From Gnetum montanum (lineage: Eukaryota > Streptophyta > Gnetopsida > Gnetales > Gnetaceae): 64,000 nt of DNA. The DNA is taken from contig MNCI01022555.1 of assembly GCA_015680685.1 (NCBI GenBank), positions 2,264 to 66,263 on the forward strand. Reading direction: 5' to 3'. The notes below the pieces were generated by a model. The model did not search any database, was not told the origin of the DNA, and was given only the letters and a program-made list of their open reading frames with translations. Shown piece by piece: positions 34,261 through 46,885 of this stretch. Position 1 is the first letter of the stretch. The number at the start of each line of letters is the position of its first letter. The position numbers were made by a program, and so were the translations under genes.

Positions 34261-37230
34261 CCTGATGGTTACAAATAGGGGAGCCTTGGTTGTCTTGCCA
34301 TCTTGGTGGTTGGTTGGGACCTCACTATCAAGGAACACTAGTGTTGTTGACCTCATGTCTTCCTTTGGTGAGGGAGGTACCATCACTACATGAATGGACT
34401 TCTCACTAATAGGGATATCCTCGCAAAAGGAAATACAAGTCAACATCCATACTAGCACCTTATGGTAAGTAGTGGAGGTCATGATAAGGTCATACAAGCA
34501 ATGGGATATATCCTTTTGTTTTAATGACTACTTAACCTATTCCATTGTAGTGAGAAAGTCCTTGTCATTGGTTGTAGGATTTTCATTCTTAGCATTCTTG
34601 ACTTTCTCCATGTGTCCAAAAATGCTAACTTAATGTTTTAATTGTTGTGTTTTGGCTTCTTTCTACTTCCCCTATAGCTTGGGATCCTCTCATGGTTAAC
34701 TAGTTGAGGCAGCCCAAGCATTAGAACTTACTAGAATAAATGAGATGGGAGTGAGCTTCAGTGGGCCCACTTCCTTCCATGCCTTGGCATGTTTATTTTC
34801 ATTATCCCTAGGTTTCGGTGTAGGCTTCTTGTGTTATTTTCTCAATGACATTTTGTTATTGTTGGTTGGTTGTGAAGAACCCATTGCATTGGCCCCTATG
34901 GAAGGATGTTTTTCAATGGTAGGAGTAGGTTTGGCTGTAGGGGGAGGGGGCACCTTAATCACAAAAGGATTCTTTGAAGGCATGAATAATGCTATCCTTA
35001 TGAAAAAATGGAACCTTAAGCTAGTTGAAGCTAAAGGGCCCTTGTTGTTGCAAGGAGACATGTGAATCAAAAATGGCTCCTGTGTAGGTCTAGAGTTGTT
35101 GGTCACATTGAATGTTACAATAGTGTATGGGCTATTGTTGGCATTCAGTGGATTTATATAGACCTACATGGATTAGTTTTTGATTTTACTAGGTTGGAGG
35201 CATCAAGGACCAACTCACCCTTGTCTATCATCTTTTGTAGGTCATCATTTAGTGCTAGGAAAAAGTCAATGTCATGACTTGGCAATTAATGGTAGTGGTA
35301 GAAATAGTCAAGCTTGAAGTATTTAGGCATTGGCAGGTCATCCTTGATTGTAAGAGTGGGATTTTTGGCTATCTCACATATTCTATCATGCCTCTAGTGG
35401 GTATTTTTGGTCATTTATTTATATTAAAATTTTCCACTCTTTGGTAATTAATTGAGTTCTGATAGTTTCAGCAGTAGCCTAGTGTACTTTGACTAGTCTT
35501 TCTATTTAAAGTTAGGCCTTGTAGTAGTTGATGTAGAGGTCCCAAATGTTGAGGTTTGATTTTTATTGGCAAGGGCCCTAGGTTGATTCATCTTAGGCCC
35601 CTCTGCAGTCATCTTGTTGTCGTTGGCTACTATGGCCATAATTGCATTATTTTTCTTCACCTTCTCCTTGTTCTTCCTAGTGTGTTTCTTCTTGTATGCC
35701 ATGTAGGTAGGGTCATGGCTAGCCTTGGCCATGTCCCCTATGTTCTTTATTTGGGAAAAGACTTGGCTAAGTGACTATGGATCTAAGTAGTATAGTTTTG
35801 ACTTAATGAAGTCATTAACCATCCCCTTGAATATAGTGAGAATGTGGATCTTAGCTATCAGTTCTCAAATCTTATTAAGAAGAGCATTTCATCATTGTAT
35901 AAACTTCTATATTGGCTTAAGGGGCCCATGCTTACTTTCATTAATTAATCAAGAGTTGTGTCAAGTTTCAAGTTGTACTTAAAATAGTTAATGAACTATG
36001 AAATTAAGTGTTCTAGTGAGGATATGGATCCTTTTGGTAGCACACAATACCAATTGAAGGCTTTTCCAGTGAGAGATATAGGGAATATTTGCATTATGGT
36101 ATGCATCTAAGCTTATAGTAATAGGCACTTAGAATAGAAGGTTATCAAATGGATGTTAGGGTCACATTCACCATTGTACTTGGTGAATTGGGGAATGGGT
36201 GGGGAAGATTTATTAGTGGGATAGCAGGACTAATTGGATCATCTTGGTAGAAATCCACTATCTTTATTGTCTAGGTTATGGAAGCTTTAATCTTTCGTAA
36301 CTCTTTCATCCTATCTTAGATCATCTAGAATGTTTGATCCAATTCTTAGGGCATTTCTATGGTTTGTGGTATTTGTACAAAAGGTTGGGGTATTAGTTGA
36401 GAGGCATGTGGCCTCACAATGGGTTATGGTATAGAAGGGAGAGGCTAGGTTATAGTGGTCATGGATGGGCTAAATAATGAAAAGGATTTTTTTTTTGCCA
36501 GAATTTGAGTCACAAAGAGGAAAATGGTGTATATGTCTTCTAGGTCACTTGTGGTCCCACTGTGGAGCCCACTAGTACAAAAAATGGATGAGTGGTGGTG
36601 AGAACCACTGGTGAGGGTTGTGTAGATCAATACTACATGGAAAAAGACATGGAAGAAAAAATGAAGCTTGTTTGAGACATAGGTTATGCTAGGTATGTTG
36701 CTATAATTGGTGTAGTCCTAAACATTGTGGGATACATGAGAGATTATGGTTGAGATGCCTATCCCATGGAAGAGATAGGTAGGGCCAAAGTGGTTATGGT
36801 AGTTTGAGGGGCTGATTGTTGGAATAGGCTCCCTATGAATTTTTCTCGTTTGGGCTCTACCTCGAACTCATCATGCTCTTCATGGTGTCCTTCTGAATTG
36901 AGCTTTTCATTTTTCTTATTTATCTAATCAATTGAGAAATTATACATGCTTGAGCATCAGTAAGCAGTATTCTATCATAGGGAGAGGATATATACTTTTT
37001 TCCATTATGGTGAATTAACTCGTACTCACACTTGGCTTTAGCCTCTACACACGGAAGGAGTAATTTAGCTTGGATCTTAGTGCAAATATAGTTGTAATGT
37101 TCTTCATTAAGCACAATGAAGTTTGGGCCTTGTCATCTTTGTCTAACTGACTATCTATGCTCAGCCACAACATGGTCTCTTGGATCATGGATCCTTAATC
37201 CATCCTAACTGAATGTCATTTTTTTCATGT
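34261..37230 (-). pseudogene. Tat gag remnant
   Basis: Minus-strand reading gives an N-terminal open stretch at 36920-37114 (NEEHYNYICTKIQAKLL), a Pro/Ser-rich part at 36300-36450, then the capsid-like gag domain at about 36130-35850 (ISLTGKAFNWYCVLPKGSISS, LISxFINYFKYNL). A basic Lys-rich stretch with AYKKKHTRKNKEKVKKN is at 35502-35732. LTGKA-x-WY and the following SSLEHLI wording are typical of Tat gag. No CCHC knuckle was found. Frame is broken in many places. Confidence 0.7.
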
Positions 37231-38023
37231 CGATGGGCAAAACTATTGACTTACTGAAAGGCATTATCAAAAATGATTTGAATTTTTACTATTTTTACTA
37301 AAAATTTTAGTAAGTGGGATTTCCCAATAATGAAGTTAACTATAAATGGAAATAATGGTTGAGACTATTATTGCAATGTAAATGATATATGCTACACTAT
37401 GGAAAATGGTATTATGGTTTTCAAGTTGGTAATACCAACTACGCTGGATTTTCTAATGGCTTCTATGTTGGAGGGTGTGTAGTAGACCACTGTGCTTCCT
37501 AGGCAACTATGCTACAGTAGATGGTAGAAAATGGATTTTCAATTGGTAAAACCAAGCTAGAAATTTTTTACCTAAATGGTATGTACATTGGCTTTGAAAA
37601 AAGTTAAAATGTAAAAACTTTGGATTTTCCAAGGACTACACTAGAGTCTAGGAAGTGTCTACATTGGTTGTCCCACCAGATTTTGTAGAAGATGAATTTG
37701 GGTTTTTGTATTGGATCTACGTTGGCTCCTAGACCCCAACGTAGTTTCCAACATCTAAAATTTGCAAATTTTCAATGTGAATATTACCAACAACTATTGT
37801 GAAAATATAGTGAAAACCAAAATCACCCACCACAACTATGCTAGATATATTGGTTAGGGATTCAAGTACTAATGTTGGTTCTAGTAGTAAATATTTGCAG
37901 GTTTCAAAGTTTAGAATGTGTAACAATCAATTTTGAAAAATGTTCATAAAATGTTTTGGAAAATGTTTGAAACAAGTTTTGAAAAATGTTAAAATATGTT
38001 TTAGGTAGAGAATTTGGATAGAG
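37231..38023 (-). other. Tat 5' untranslated leader
   Basis: No gene. Words like CTACGCTGG, CTATGCTACAGTAG, ACTACACTAGAG and CTACGTTGGC recur at 37440-37850; they resemble the hairpin core of the 26-27.7 kb array and of the Tat LTR. This places related repeats in leader, LTR and the inserted segment. Confidence 0.5.
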
Positions 38024-38041
38024 ATCCTCCTTCTAGCACCA
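38024..38041 (-). other. Tat primer binding site (candidate)
   Basis: The minus strand reads TGGTGCTAGAAGGAGGAT, placed between the LTR-like block and the leader. The ORF-LTR element has TGGTACTAGAAGAAGAGC in the same place (57601-57621). I could not assign the tRNA with certainty. Confidence 0.5.
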
Positions 38042-39455
38042 GAAACAATAGCACCTACAAAATTCGGTCATTGGAAGAACTGAGAATCACATACAGTAAT
38101 AGCCCAACCTTTAATCCGAAGGACCTCTAAGAAATAGGATCCAAGGTACCCTAAATGGTCTAGTAAATCACCCAAGGACTTAGCAAATGTAAATAGAGAA
38201 AATAATATTGCAAATTCAACAAAAAATGAACACAGAAATGAAATTCAAAATAAATTCTGCACAAAAAAAGAACTGTAAACTTTATTGAATAGCAAAAAAA
38301 TGCTTAAAGTATGGAGTTCGACTATGTACAGATTTGTGCTGAAATGCACAAGAAGACTATTCAAATGAAGTTTGAAGCTTGTTGAAGCTAGTAGGATGTA
38401 TTATTATAGTCAAACTCTATGATCTAGGTACTTTCCAACTTCAATATCTCACAACTTCCTGCTGGTCTCCATTCAAATCTATAACTTTGGCTATTGGTGG
38501 TGTAAATAGTTGTGTAAGCTCTTGATCCAATAGGACTATGCTAAGGGTCTCTAGTGATTAGTATAGATGTCAAATGTAATTCAAGCACTCAAAGTTGTAA
38601 AGGGCTATTGATTGTAAAGGTTTAGAACTCAAAAATCCTTCAGAACAAATGAATTCAAAACCTGAAAAATGTGTTCAAGTTTGGGTTTTATAGGTTTTAG
38701 GTTGCTAATTTTATGTTGTAAATTTTTTTCCATGATTACTAATAGATTGGTGTCTATTTGTAGATGTAACAGCTGTAATTTCTAGCATAGTTAACCATTT
38801 ATGGCATGTTTTGATGCACCAAGGCCATTAAAACCCATCTGCATACTAAAAATAGTAAATGGACTTTTCTAACTATATTGGCCTTGGAGGACTTCATTGG
38901 AACTTATTGGATTCTTCCAAAAATGTGATGGCTATGTTGGTCATACTACAACTGCTAGAAATCTATGATGGCTATGCTGGCCATGCTGCAACTACTAGAA
39001 ATCCATGATGACTACGCTAGTCATGCTACCACCATAAAAAAATGTCATGTCGACACTGGCCATTGTTGGAAAATTAGAAAACCTAACAACTCCAACATTG
39101 GATGTTTGCAGCTATGTTGGGTTTTGCAATGACTATTTTGGGTTTTGCTAGAAAAATGAAAGCTCAATACCATCTATGCTAGGGTAGATGGTTCTAGCGC
39201 AATTGAGGCTATGCCCCCACAAAAACCCATGAAACTATCAAATTTCACAATCACCAAGGCATTTTAAGCCTTTCCAAGCCCATACATAGACATGAAACCA
39301 CTTTTTCCACTTGGGAAGTAAGGTAATAGCACTTTATGAGGCATTTTTCAGCTCCAAAAAGTTATAGTATGCAAGATTATAGCTGAAGGGCCAAACCGTA
39401 CATTTATAATCAAATCTTACATCAACTTGTATGGTGAATGTTACAAGTCACAACA
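38042..39455 (-). repeat. Tat 5' LTR (approximate limits)
   Basis: Between the candidate primer site and the break with ORF-LTR sequence at about 39476. On the minus strand it would begin TGTTGTGACTTGTAACATTC. It contains three units near 38930-39030 of the form GATGGCTATGCTGGCCATGC with about 36-base spacing. No second copy is visible in the window, so the limits are inferred from the primer site and the sequence break. Confidence 0.5.
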
Positions 39456-39475
39456 CGTGTTTTCTTGATGGTGTT

Positions 39476-41225
39476 TTAGAGCCCTCTCCTTCTTTCTACT
39501 TTTATATTTGAAGATCTATGAGTTTTTTTATTCTAATAATCTTTGCTATTATAGTTGCTTTTGATTTTGAAGCTCTACTAGCCTTTGTTATTCTAATTAC
39601 TTCTACTACTCTTCTACTTGCACTTGATTGACTTTGGCTTTCCTTATTACCCTTAGCCTAGCATATTCTTCTCCATTGAGAGAAAACCTCTTGTTATGCA
39701 TGACATTTTTTGACTCTAAGGGCTTCCATAAAAAGTGATTTTTTCCATCCTAACTAGGAATCCTTTTGAGAAGTCCCTAGCCAAAGGATGCTCCTTGTTC
39801 TCCATCCATTGGCAAACATTACAGGGACATCAGAAGTTAAAGTAGGAAATTTCAATGATAAGATCCTTCTTAGTTGCATTGGGATCTCTTCTTTGGCTTG
39901 ATTTACTACCCTATCAAATCTTCTTAGGTAGACTATGTCAATTGCATTAGGCTAATATACCATCCAAGTATTGACCATCAAATAAATTCATCTATATGCT
40001 AGAGAAAAACTACATTGCTCTTGGTATGTAATTACCATGCTTGTAGTCATGTCTAAGGGGGATTTCCCACATTTTTCTTTCTACTTTCAATGTAGCCAAA
40101 TAAGGTGATAGAAACCTCTAAAGCTTGAAAGTCCTTCCTTCAAATTTTTCAATTAAGATCTAAGTATATCAAGCATGAAGAAAAATGGCTCCATGATACT
40201 TTCCTCTAATTTCATTCACTATTTTCTAGTCAATCATTTCTAGAAATGATCATAGAATTAGCTTGATCAAATGAGGGTAAATATAGCTCATCATGAATTC
40301 TCATGCTTGCATGTTGAAGAAGCTCCTTTGATAAACAACTGGGAAGAAATTGTAGTAGGGGTCCTTTAGTCGAGTTCTTCTTTACAAATCATAATCTAAA
40401 AAATAGGAGTTATCTTCTCTAGCTCAAGAATCTCACTCAATAAACAATCTAATAGAAAAAAAGCTAAGAATTAACTGTGCTCCTTTCTCTTGAATCATAG
40501 AAAAGCTTCTTTGTAGATAATCATTGCTAAACTAAACAAGGAAAAATGGCTTATTATTTTCTAAAGCTATCCAAGACCAAACTTGATAATTAGATACAGT
40601 ATTAATTTTGTAGCTAGAGTAGAAATTCAAAGAAAAAACAAAAATCCAATGAGGAAACCTGAGTTTTGAAGCTTTGGGGATGACATTTTTGTAACCTCAT
40701 GCTTTAGCTAAGTTGAAAGATGTTAGCTTAATACTTTTCCTAGACTTATGATGGTTCCAAAATCTTTCACTAAGCACTTCCTCATTCTACTAGCAAGCTT
40801 TAACTTTTGTAATATTTGGCTCTACTAATTCATAGATTTCATATGCTCTTTTTGCACTATTGTTGATAAAGTGCTCATTATTATGTCTAAATTGAATCTT
40901 GTCCGTTTGGTAAACTACGTTTGCTACTAGGTGATTTAAGACATCTCAAATCAAATTAGCCCTTGGTCTAAAACCTATCTTGTTCCTTTTGTAGATTTCA
41001 TGCCATTCTTCTATTGACTTTGCAAACTATAAGCATGCTTTTTCTATGAGGTCATCATCTCTATCAAAGTCAAAAAGATCTTCTCTCTCTAACTCCAACT
41101 CTAATTATATTGTATCTATCCATTGGCAGAATGTTCAAATTAAATTATTATAGGCACTTCAAAAAGGTAAAAGTATCAACATCTTGAAATTTATGAGGAG
41201 CTTCTTCCTTCTCTTTGTGTGACAT
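39476..41225 (-). pseudogene. ORF A copy 2, truncated
   Basis: The minus-strand ATG at 41225-41223 starts the same MSHKEKE wording as copy 3, 143 bases after a TATA word. The reading matches copy 3 through the segment equivalent to 61020-60760 and on to the ENLLLGMHNKR / LGYAK-type stretch near 39660-39700, then stops at the Tat LTR boundary. The C-terminal coiled-coil part is missing. It is interrupted by stops. Function unknown. Confidence 0.5.
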
Positions 41226-41367
41226 ATTGGCTTTTTCTATAACTTAAGCTTTTCTATGTTGTTAATGGCTATTTAGCATTCCATCCTATTGTTGCTATTA
41301 ACTCTACTCTAGTCTTTAACTTTGGATGTTAGCAACTGTATGTTTGAAATATAACCAAATCTCACTC

Positions 41368-41373
41368 TTTATA
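41368..41373 (-). promoter_or_regulatory. TATA word before ORF A copy 2
   Basis: The minus strand reads GGATATAAAGAG. The same word stands before ORF A copy 3 (61578-61583). Distance to the ATG is about 143 bases here and 145 there. Confidence 0.5.
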
Positions 41374-41639
41374 TCCAAATATTCACTCTTAAATTCACTC
41401 TCTTAAAGTAGGCCATGTTAGTTATGTTTTGTAGGCTTCGATAGATTTAAAAAATCTTGTTAGCTTATGGAATCATCCTCATTCCTGTTTCTAATATTAA
41501 GCTTTAAGCTTTATGAATCCACTCTATGTGGTGAAACAAATTCAAGAAACTTTTTAAAATTGATTCTAAGTTATGGTATGTCTTCTTGCTAAGCTAGATT
41601 AAAATTAAAATATGCATGTGCACCATTCTTGGTGGGCCT

Positions 41640-43400
41640 AAGGTTTGATGTAACTTGTAGAACTGCTCTCATAGAATTATTTTTACACTTAACAAACTTG
41701 CTCTTTGAAAGAGTTGATGTTGAATAATCATTTCCATGCTTATTCATAGGGTTAATTTTTTCTTTATATGGTAATTCTACAAGCTAATGTGGAAGGTGTT
41801 GACATGGCAAAACAATTAACATGGTAGAGCTATTTTAATCTCTATTTGTAGAGCTAGTTTCCAACTTCACTAACTAGTTCTAATAGCTTACATGAGTAAT
41901 GCTAATGTAGTAGAGCTTGCTCATAGATCAGAAATTTTAGTTCTATAAACTTTATACTCAAGCTGATGTGGTGGTGGTATGTTATAATCATAAGTTTATT
42001 GTAGAGCTTACATGATGGAGCTTATTTATATAATCATTTTTTAGTGCTACAAACCTACTCTACAAGCTGATATGGTATCACTTCTTAGAAACATTTCATA
42101 GAGTTATATTTTGGCTCTATGAATGCTCAACTAAAAGCTTCACAAATAGCTATATAGAATCATACTTAGATTTTCTTCTAGAGCCAAATCTTAATTCTAC
42201 TTTAAGGAGAAAAATTTCATAGCATTTTTTTGACATAGAAGAGCTAAAAAGTGACCTTGGTCTAGAATCAAATTTTGGTTCTATGAACTCATTTTACAAA
42301 AGGACTGACATGGCAAAGCCATCTTCATGTTCATTCATAGAATCTATTTTTGATTTTATAAACCATTTTTCTAAAGAGTTTATGTGGTAGAACCCATTCA
42401 TGCTCTCCCAATTTTTATTCTATTAACAACACTCTTCTTTAAATCTTCTTTTCATGATGACATGGCTCATAGGACTATTTTTTTCATTAGTAGAGCTAAA
42501 TTTTGGTTCTAGAAACCTATGTTCAAGATGAAACTTAAGTATCAAATCCTCTTTTATGTATGAGCTATTTTTAATTTCTCCTTTTTATGGAAACACTTCA
42601 CAGAACCATATTTTGGTTCTACATAATTACATCACTAAGCCAAGCATAGGAGCTAATGTGATAAAAACCAAATCTACACTCGCTTGTAGAGTCATTTTTG
42701 TTCTATTAGTAGTGCACCTTTCTTTACTTTGCCTCTCAAAATTAATGTGGCTTGTAGAATCATTTTTTCTTCTTGTTGTAGAATCAAATTTGGGTACTAT
42801 GAACCTATACCACATAGTAAGTTTACATGAAAGAGTGAAAAAGTTTTTTTTTAGTGGAACCAATTTTTCACTCTAAGAGTCTCGCTATCACAATAGAGCT
42901 GACGTGGTAGAGCCTCTTCGGTACTTATTTGTAGAGTTGAATGTTGATTTTATGAATCTTATTTTAGTTCAAGATCTATCCTTCAATGATGATATGGCAT
43001 ATAAAATTATTTTGTAAAATAAAGATCTATCTTTACCAACTCTACTTCAAGATGCTAACATGGCATTCACTATCATGGAAGGGTCTCTTTGTAGAACTTC
43101 ATTTTATCTCTACAAATCTTATGCTAAATAATGAACTAACATGGAAAAACCATTTTGTAGAGCTAATCTTCATTTCTACAAGCATTGAATTTTCAAGAGC
43201 TAACATGGAGAGGCAAGTCTATCTAGCTGACATGGCTCATTGAACCTTTTTGTAAAGCTATTTTTCCTCTTAACAAAAAATTTATACAAATTATGTTTTG
43301 ATCCTTTAAGCTAAATTGGTAGAGTTATTTTCATGTTATCATATAGAACACAAACTTAGCTCTCCTAACTTGTAACTATGCTTATGTGGAAGAACTGATC
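41640..43400. repeat. U3 tandem array of the ORF-LTR family (3' LTR)
   Basis: Diverged units of about 70-110 bases, each with a GCTGACATGGTAGAGCC-like word and a TAGAGCTATTTTTGGTTCTA-like word. Good examples of the first word are near 41800, 41957, 42066, 42307, 42898, 43053, 43135 and 43228. The same array is at 61880-62790 and, shorter and more decayed, at 12540-12770. No long frame crosses it. Confidence 0.6.
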
Positions 43401-44329
43401 AAAGCTTTTCTTCATAGATCCACTTATCTATTCTACGATTCACTTCTATGTTCATGAAGTTTAATTTAGTAAAGCCATTTTTCTTAGTTCATCACTAATC
43501 CAAAGCATTTAATTCTACTAACTAATCTAGAAAATATCCTTTTTCTATCTTATTCCCTTTTCTTTAAAATCAAGGATTTCTATTGTCATTTAACTATTTT
43601 CTCTAATGCTATCATCATGAAATTGATTCTTAAGTCTTGTGATTTCTTTTTTGATGTGCTCAAATTTCTTGGAGTATGAATTTAGGCATTAACTAATTAA
43701 CAAGATCTATTTTTTATGCCTAATTGAATTTACCAATGTATAGTTTTATTCAATTTAAGAAAAGCCTAGCTTTTAAATCTACAAAATACTAGATTAAAAA
43801 TCTCTAAAAGGATTTACTCAGCCTAGTAACTCTTGTTCTATAGATTAAAATGCACTGTGTTTTTGTTAGGGTTCTTTTTCAAAGATTCTTAATTAGAAAT
43901 CATCTTAATAATTACTTAAGAGCTTGAAACCTAGTTCATTCTTTTTGTGAGATTTCATTTGAGAAATGATACTTATCCCTTACTCAGAGATGCTACCAAG
44001 AATTACGATTTTGAAAAGAGGATTCAAGTTCAACTTAATCTTTCATTAAATAAGCTCTTTGATCATTTTTTTATATCTTTATCTCAAAAATTACTTTTCT
44101 TTAACAATGTCATTAGAAGAATCAAGCCTGTAATTATAATTTTAAACTATTCCATACCTATGGTCAATTATTGCACCAACAACTTTTTCCAAGGAACAAA
44201 CTTCTTAATGCAACATTTATGTACATTCACATATAAATGAATTGAAATATTTTTTGTACAAGGAAAAACCCTTGTAGCTTAAGGCTAGTAGGGATGAGAA
44301 AAACGCCAATCCTAAAATTTTAAAAATAA

Positions 44330-44905
44330 AAACATTGAAGCTACGTTAGTGAATTGGGTGAAATTGTATAGTAATCAGTACTTTTCTTAGAACTTCACAT
44401 TCAGAAGCTCTATCATACTATAGCTCATTAGTAACTTGAATGGGTACTATAGCATATGTTTCTTTGTCCCAATCCTAGTTTTCCTTAGGCTTTGTAGAAT
44501 TGGCATCTTTCTTTAGCTCCTCCTCTTCTTGTTTCATCTCTAAATTTTTGATTTCAGTTTCACTCTCATGTTAATTTACTAACATATCTCCATAATTGAA
44601 GGCCTAATTTGGGATCTCTTTATAATATTTTTTTCTTAGTAAAAGGTATAAAAAATTTGAAAATTTGTCTTGCCCAAAGATGTGGATTGATTTCCTACTT
44701 GTAAAAGTGAAGAACTCATCTAAAAGCCATGACATGAATGAGCTATTATAAGTTGCTCCATATGAGGTAGCTCTATAGAAATCCCTCTATACATGTTTGT
44801 ACAATATCCAAACAAATATGAGATCAAGGATCTAGCTCTCATGTTGACTCTCCTTGGACTTGCAAACAATCTTCTTCTTATAGTGGACCTTGATTTCCCA
44901 ACCAT
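44330..44905 (-). pseudogene. Small basic frame after integrase
   Basis: The open stretch 44720-44905 (minus) begins MVGKSRSTIRRRLFASPRR and is Arg-rich. After stops, a charged piece with IKNLEMKQEEEELKK and ETYAIVPIQVTN follows to about 44350. It lies between integrase and the 3' LTR. It may be the integrase tail or a separate extra frame; I do not recognise it. Confidence 0.35.
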
Positions 44906-45014
44906 GATATGCTTATGGATTTTATAGCTTAACCTTAGCCTTATTATATACTTCTAATTTTTTACAAAATAGTATGTACATATTTCCAAATTTTTCAACC
45001 ATTTTTGAGTAGCT

Positions 45015-46010
45015 CTAAGTAGGTGGTTTCTTAAAATAATGCTTTAGATGAAGGGCATTAAATGAATATCTCAACACTTGTCCATCTAGTAAAAAAATCC
45101 TAAATGTATTTTTAGCTACTTGTTGGTTAATCATCAAAGGCCCAATCCACCTAACCAAAAATTTGATAACTTTATCTTTCTTATTAACTTTCCACAACAA
45201 AATCAAGTCTTTCTTTCTAAATAATTTCTATCTTGCTCGATGATCAAACAATATCTTCATTAATGCTACATTATGTAAGAGCATATCTTGGACTTTATTA
45301 ATGTTAGCTTCCCTCTTTAATAATAAATGCATCACATCATGTTCCTTGTCTGATCATGGGCTACAATTTTTAATAAATCTAGCTACTAATGATACAATTT
45401 TGTTAGTTATATGAGCATTAAACCTTTAAGCTAAATTGAAATGTGAAGTTCTAATAGATATCTTTATTCTAATCGTATCTATCCATAAGGCTCCTTGTAG
45501 CATTTTATGAATATTTTTCACATTACTATCTATAGAATGCTTGATGTATGAGATCAGCTTTTTGTTAGTGGATTCTACTAAACCATTTTCTTATGGATAG
45601 TAATTAGAAAAGGAATAAAGTAGAATTGATGTTTTTGATGTCCATATTACAAATTCAATTGACTAAAAGGCTATGCCATTATTGGTTACTAAAGATTTTG
45701 GCATGCCAAAATGATTCACAATGTTTCACTCACGAAAATTGATCACATTATATGATGTAATTTTTCTTAATGCTTTCGCTTCTAGCCACTTGGTAAAATA
45801 GTCAATCACTATTAGAATGAATTTTTGCCTAGCTTTGGACGGAGTGATAACTCCTATAAAATCCAATCCCCACCTCTAAAAAGGCCTATCTATTATCACT
45901 GGTTTCAATAGAGCATTAGCTTTCTTCAGCTTTGGTCCATGTATTTGGCACTTGTAATAGGTTAAAATTTTATCCCTCATGTTCTTATACATAGTGTGCT
46001 ATTAAAAGCC
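45015..46010 (-). pseudogene. ORF-LTR element integrase remnant
   Basis: Minus-strand wording in order: a Cys-rich zinc remnant near 45950 (YYKCQIHGPKLKKANAL), RWGLDFIGVITPSKA and FILIVIDYFTKWLEAKAL at 45880-45770, VNHFGMPKSLVTNNG near 45720, and YSFSNYYP-ENGLVES near 45600, covering the three acidic positions of the core. The C-terminal part is open at 45015-45206 (KDKVIKFLVRWIGPLMI). In-frame stops occur. The lineage is non-chromoviral: no chromodomain was seen. Confidence 0.8.
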
Positions 46011-46885
46011 ATATCTCAATAGATGTTGCATTGTAGCTCTAGGGGATTCGTAGTACATGTCCTCATGATCATGAAATTACTTTAATATGTCTTTGATTTT
46101 TTTTTATTTGGTGCACATTCTAATAAAATGCCTCTAAAATCTTCCTTATGTAGAATTCTCTCTGAGTATAAATGTATTTCTTAGTTGTAATTATAAAATC
46201 TCTTTTCCTAATTTTTGATAAAGTCTTGGGGATTCATCAGCTAACAAGAAATTTCACTGTCATCATACAAATTTATATTTTTAGAGAGAGCTAGTATTTC
46301 TTGCTTGGACTATTTTGCCATCATCCTAGCTAATCCTATATTTTTTTATTGTTCTACTTATTTCTAAAGTAAAATTAAATTGTTAAAGCTTGATTACCCA
46401 ATTGGCTTTTTTTAATCCAATTTCATTCTAAGAGAGAAATTGTCTCATAGTTGGTTCTATGGTCATAATATGAACTAAAGTCTTTTGAAAATAGTAGTAA
46501 AATGTACTAGAGCTTTGATCCTGAAAAATTCTTATTTCTCCAATTCTAAGTAATTTATTTCAACATATTTTAGCTAGCAACCAAAAACTTCAACTAGATT
46601 TTCTTCTATTCCATCCTTTTGTGTTTATACTGTAGCAAATGAGTCTTTTGAAGAGAAAGCATATGACCAAAAATCTTCTTTTAATTTTATCTTTACCAGA
46701 TATGAAGCTTCTAAAATGGCTTCCTTAATTTGATTCAAAGCTTTAAGTGACTCTTTACTTTTTCTTACTTCAATATCCTTCTTCAACATATGTGAAGGAG
46801 GTTTTTCCATTTTAGTAAATTTGGGAATAAATTTCTTAATGAATTTTATCTTTCCAAAGAAATATCTTAATGTCTTTTTATTCAT
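46011..46885 (-). pseudogene. ORF-LTR element RT thumb and canonical RNase H remnant
   Basis: The open frame 46625-46885 (minus) reads NKKTLRYFFGKIKFIKKFIPKF and ends SYAFSSKDSFATV, joining the RT connection region to the start of the usual RNase H. Beyond it, AEINYLELEK-type wording near 46540 matches the EKE motif of Ty3/gypsy RNase H. This RNase H sits after RT as normal and is additional to the RNase H at 54940-55480. Confidence 0.7.

Larger units (their letters stand above)
12823..39455 (-). mobile_element. Tat-like Ty3/gypsy element, twice interrupted
   Basis: Minus-strand order from 39455 downward is 5' LTR, primer site, gag, protease, then (after about 8.3 kb of other sequence) RT, RNase H, a second RNase H, then (after the inserted element N1) integrase. 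RT wording (PVKQK, YIDD, SYDDMSSLDP) and the RNase H pair followed by integrase fit Tat-lineage elements. The 3' LTR is missing: the integrase tail is cut at 12822 against an ORF-LTR fragment. The protein reads on across the N1 insertion, which supports a single original element; continuity across 25266-33565 is inferred. Confidence 0.7.
39476..44270 (-). repeat. ORF-LTR family 3' LTR, copy 2, truncated
   Basis: Follows the integrase region in the expected 3' LTR place. Parallel to 59590-62790 with a nearly constant offset of about 20.1-20.2 kb; for example, GCCCTCTCCTTCTTTCTAC is at both 39481 and 59600. Contains the U3 array, the TATA word and the first two thirds of ORF A. The outer end (about 44.25-44.5 kb) is not sharply visible. 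Confidence 0.55.

Noticed and set aside
43947-44240. Plus-strand 97-residue frame near the ORF-LTR outer end
   Set aside because: No similarity seen, no codon or splice context, lies in LTR/border sequence; likely chance.
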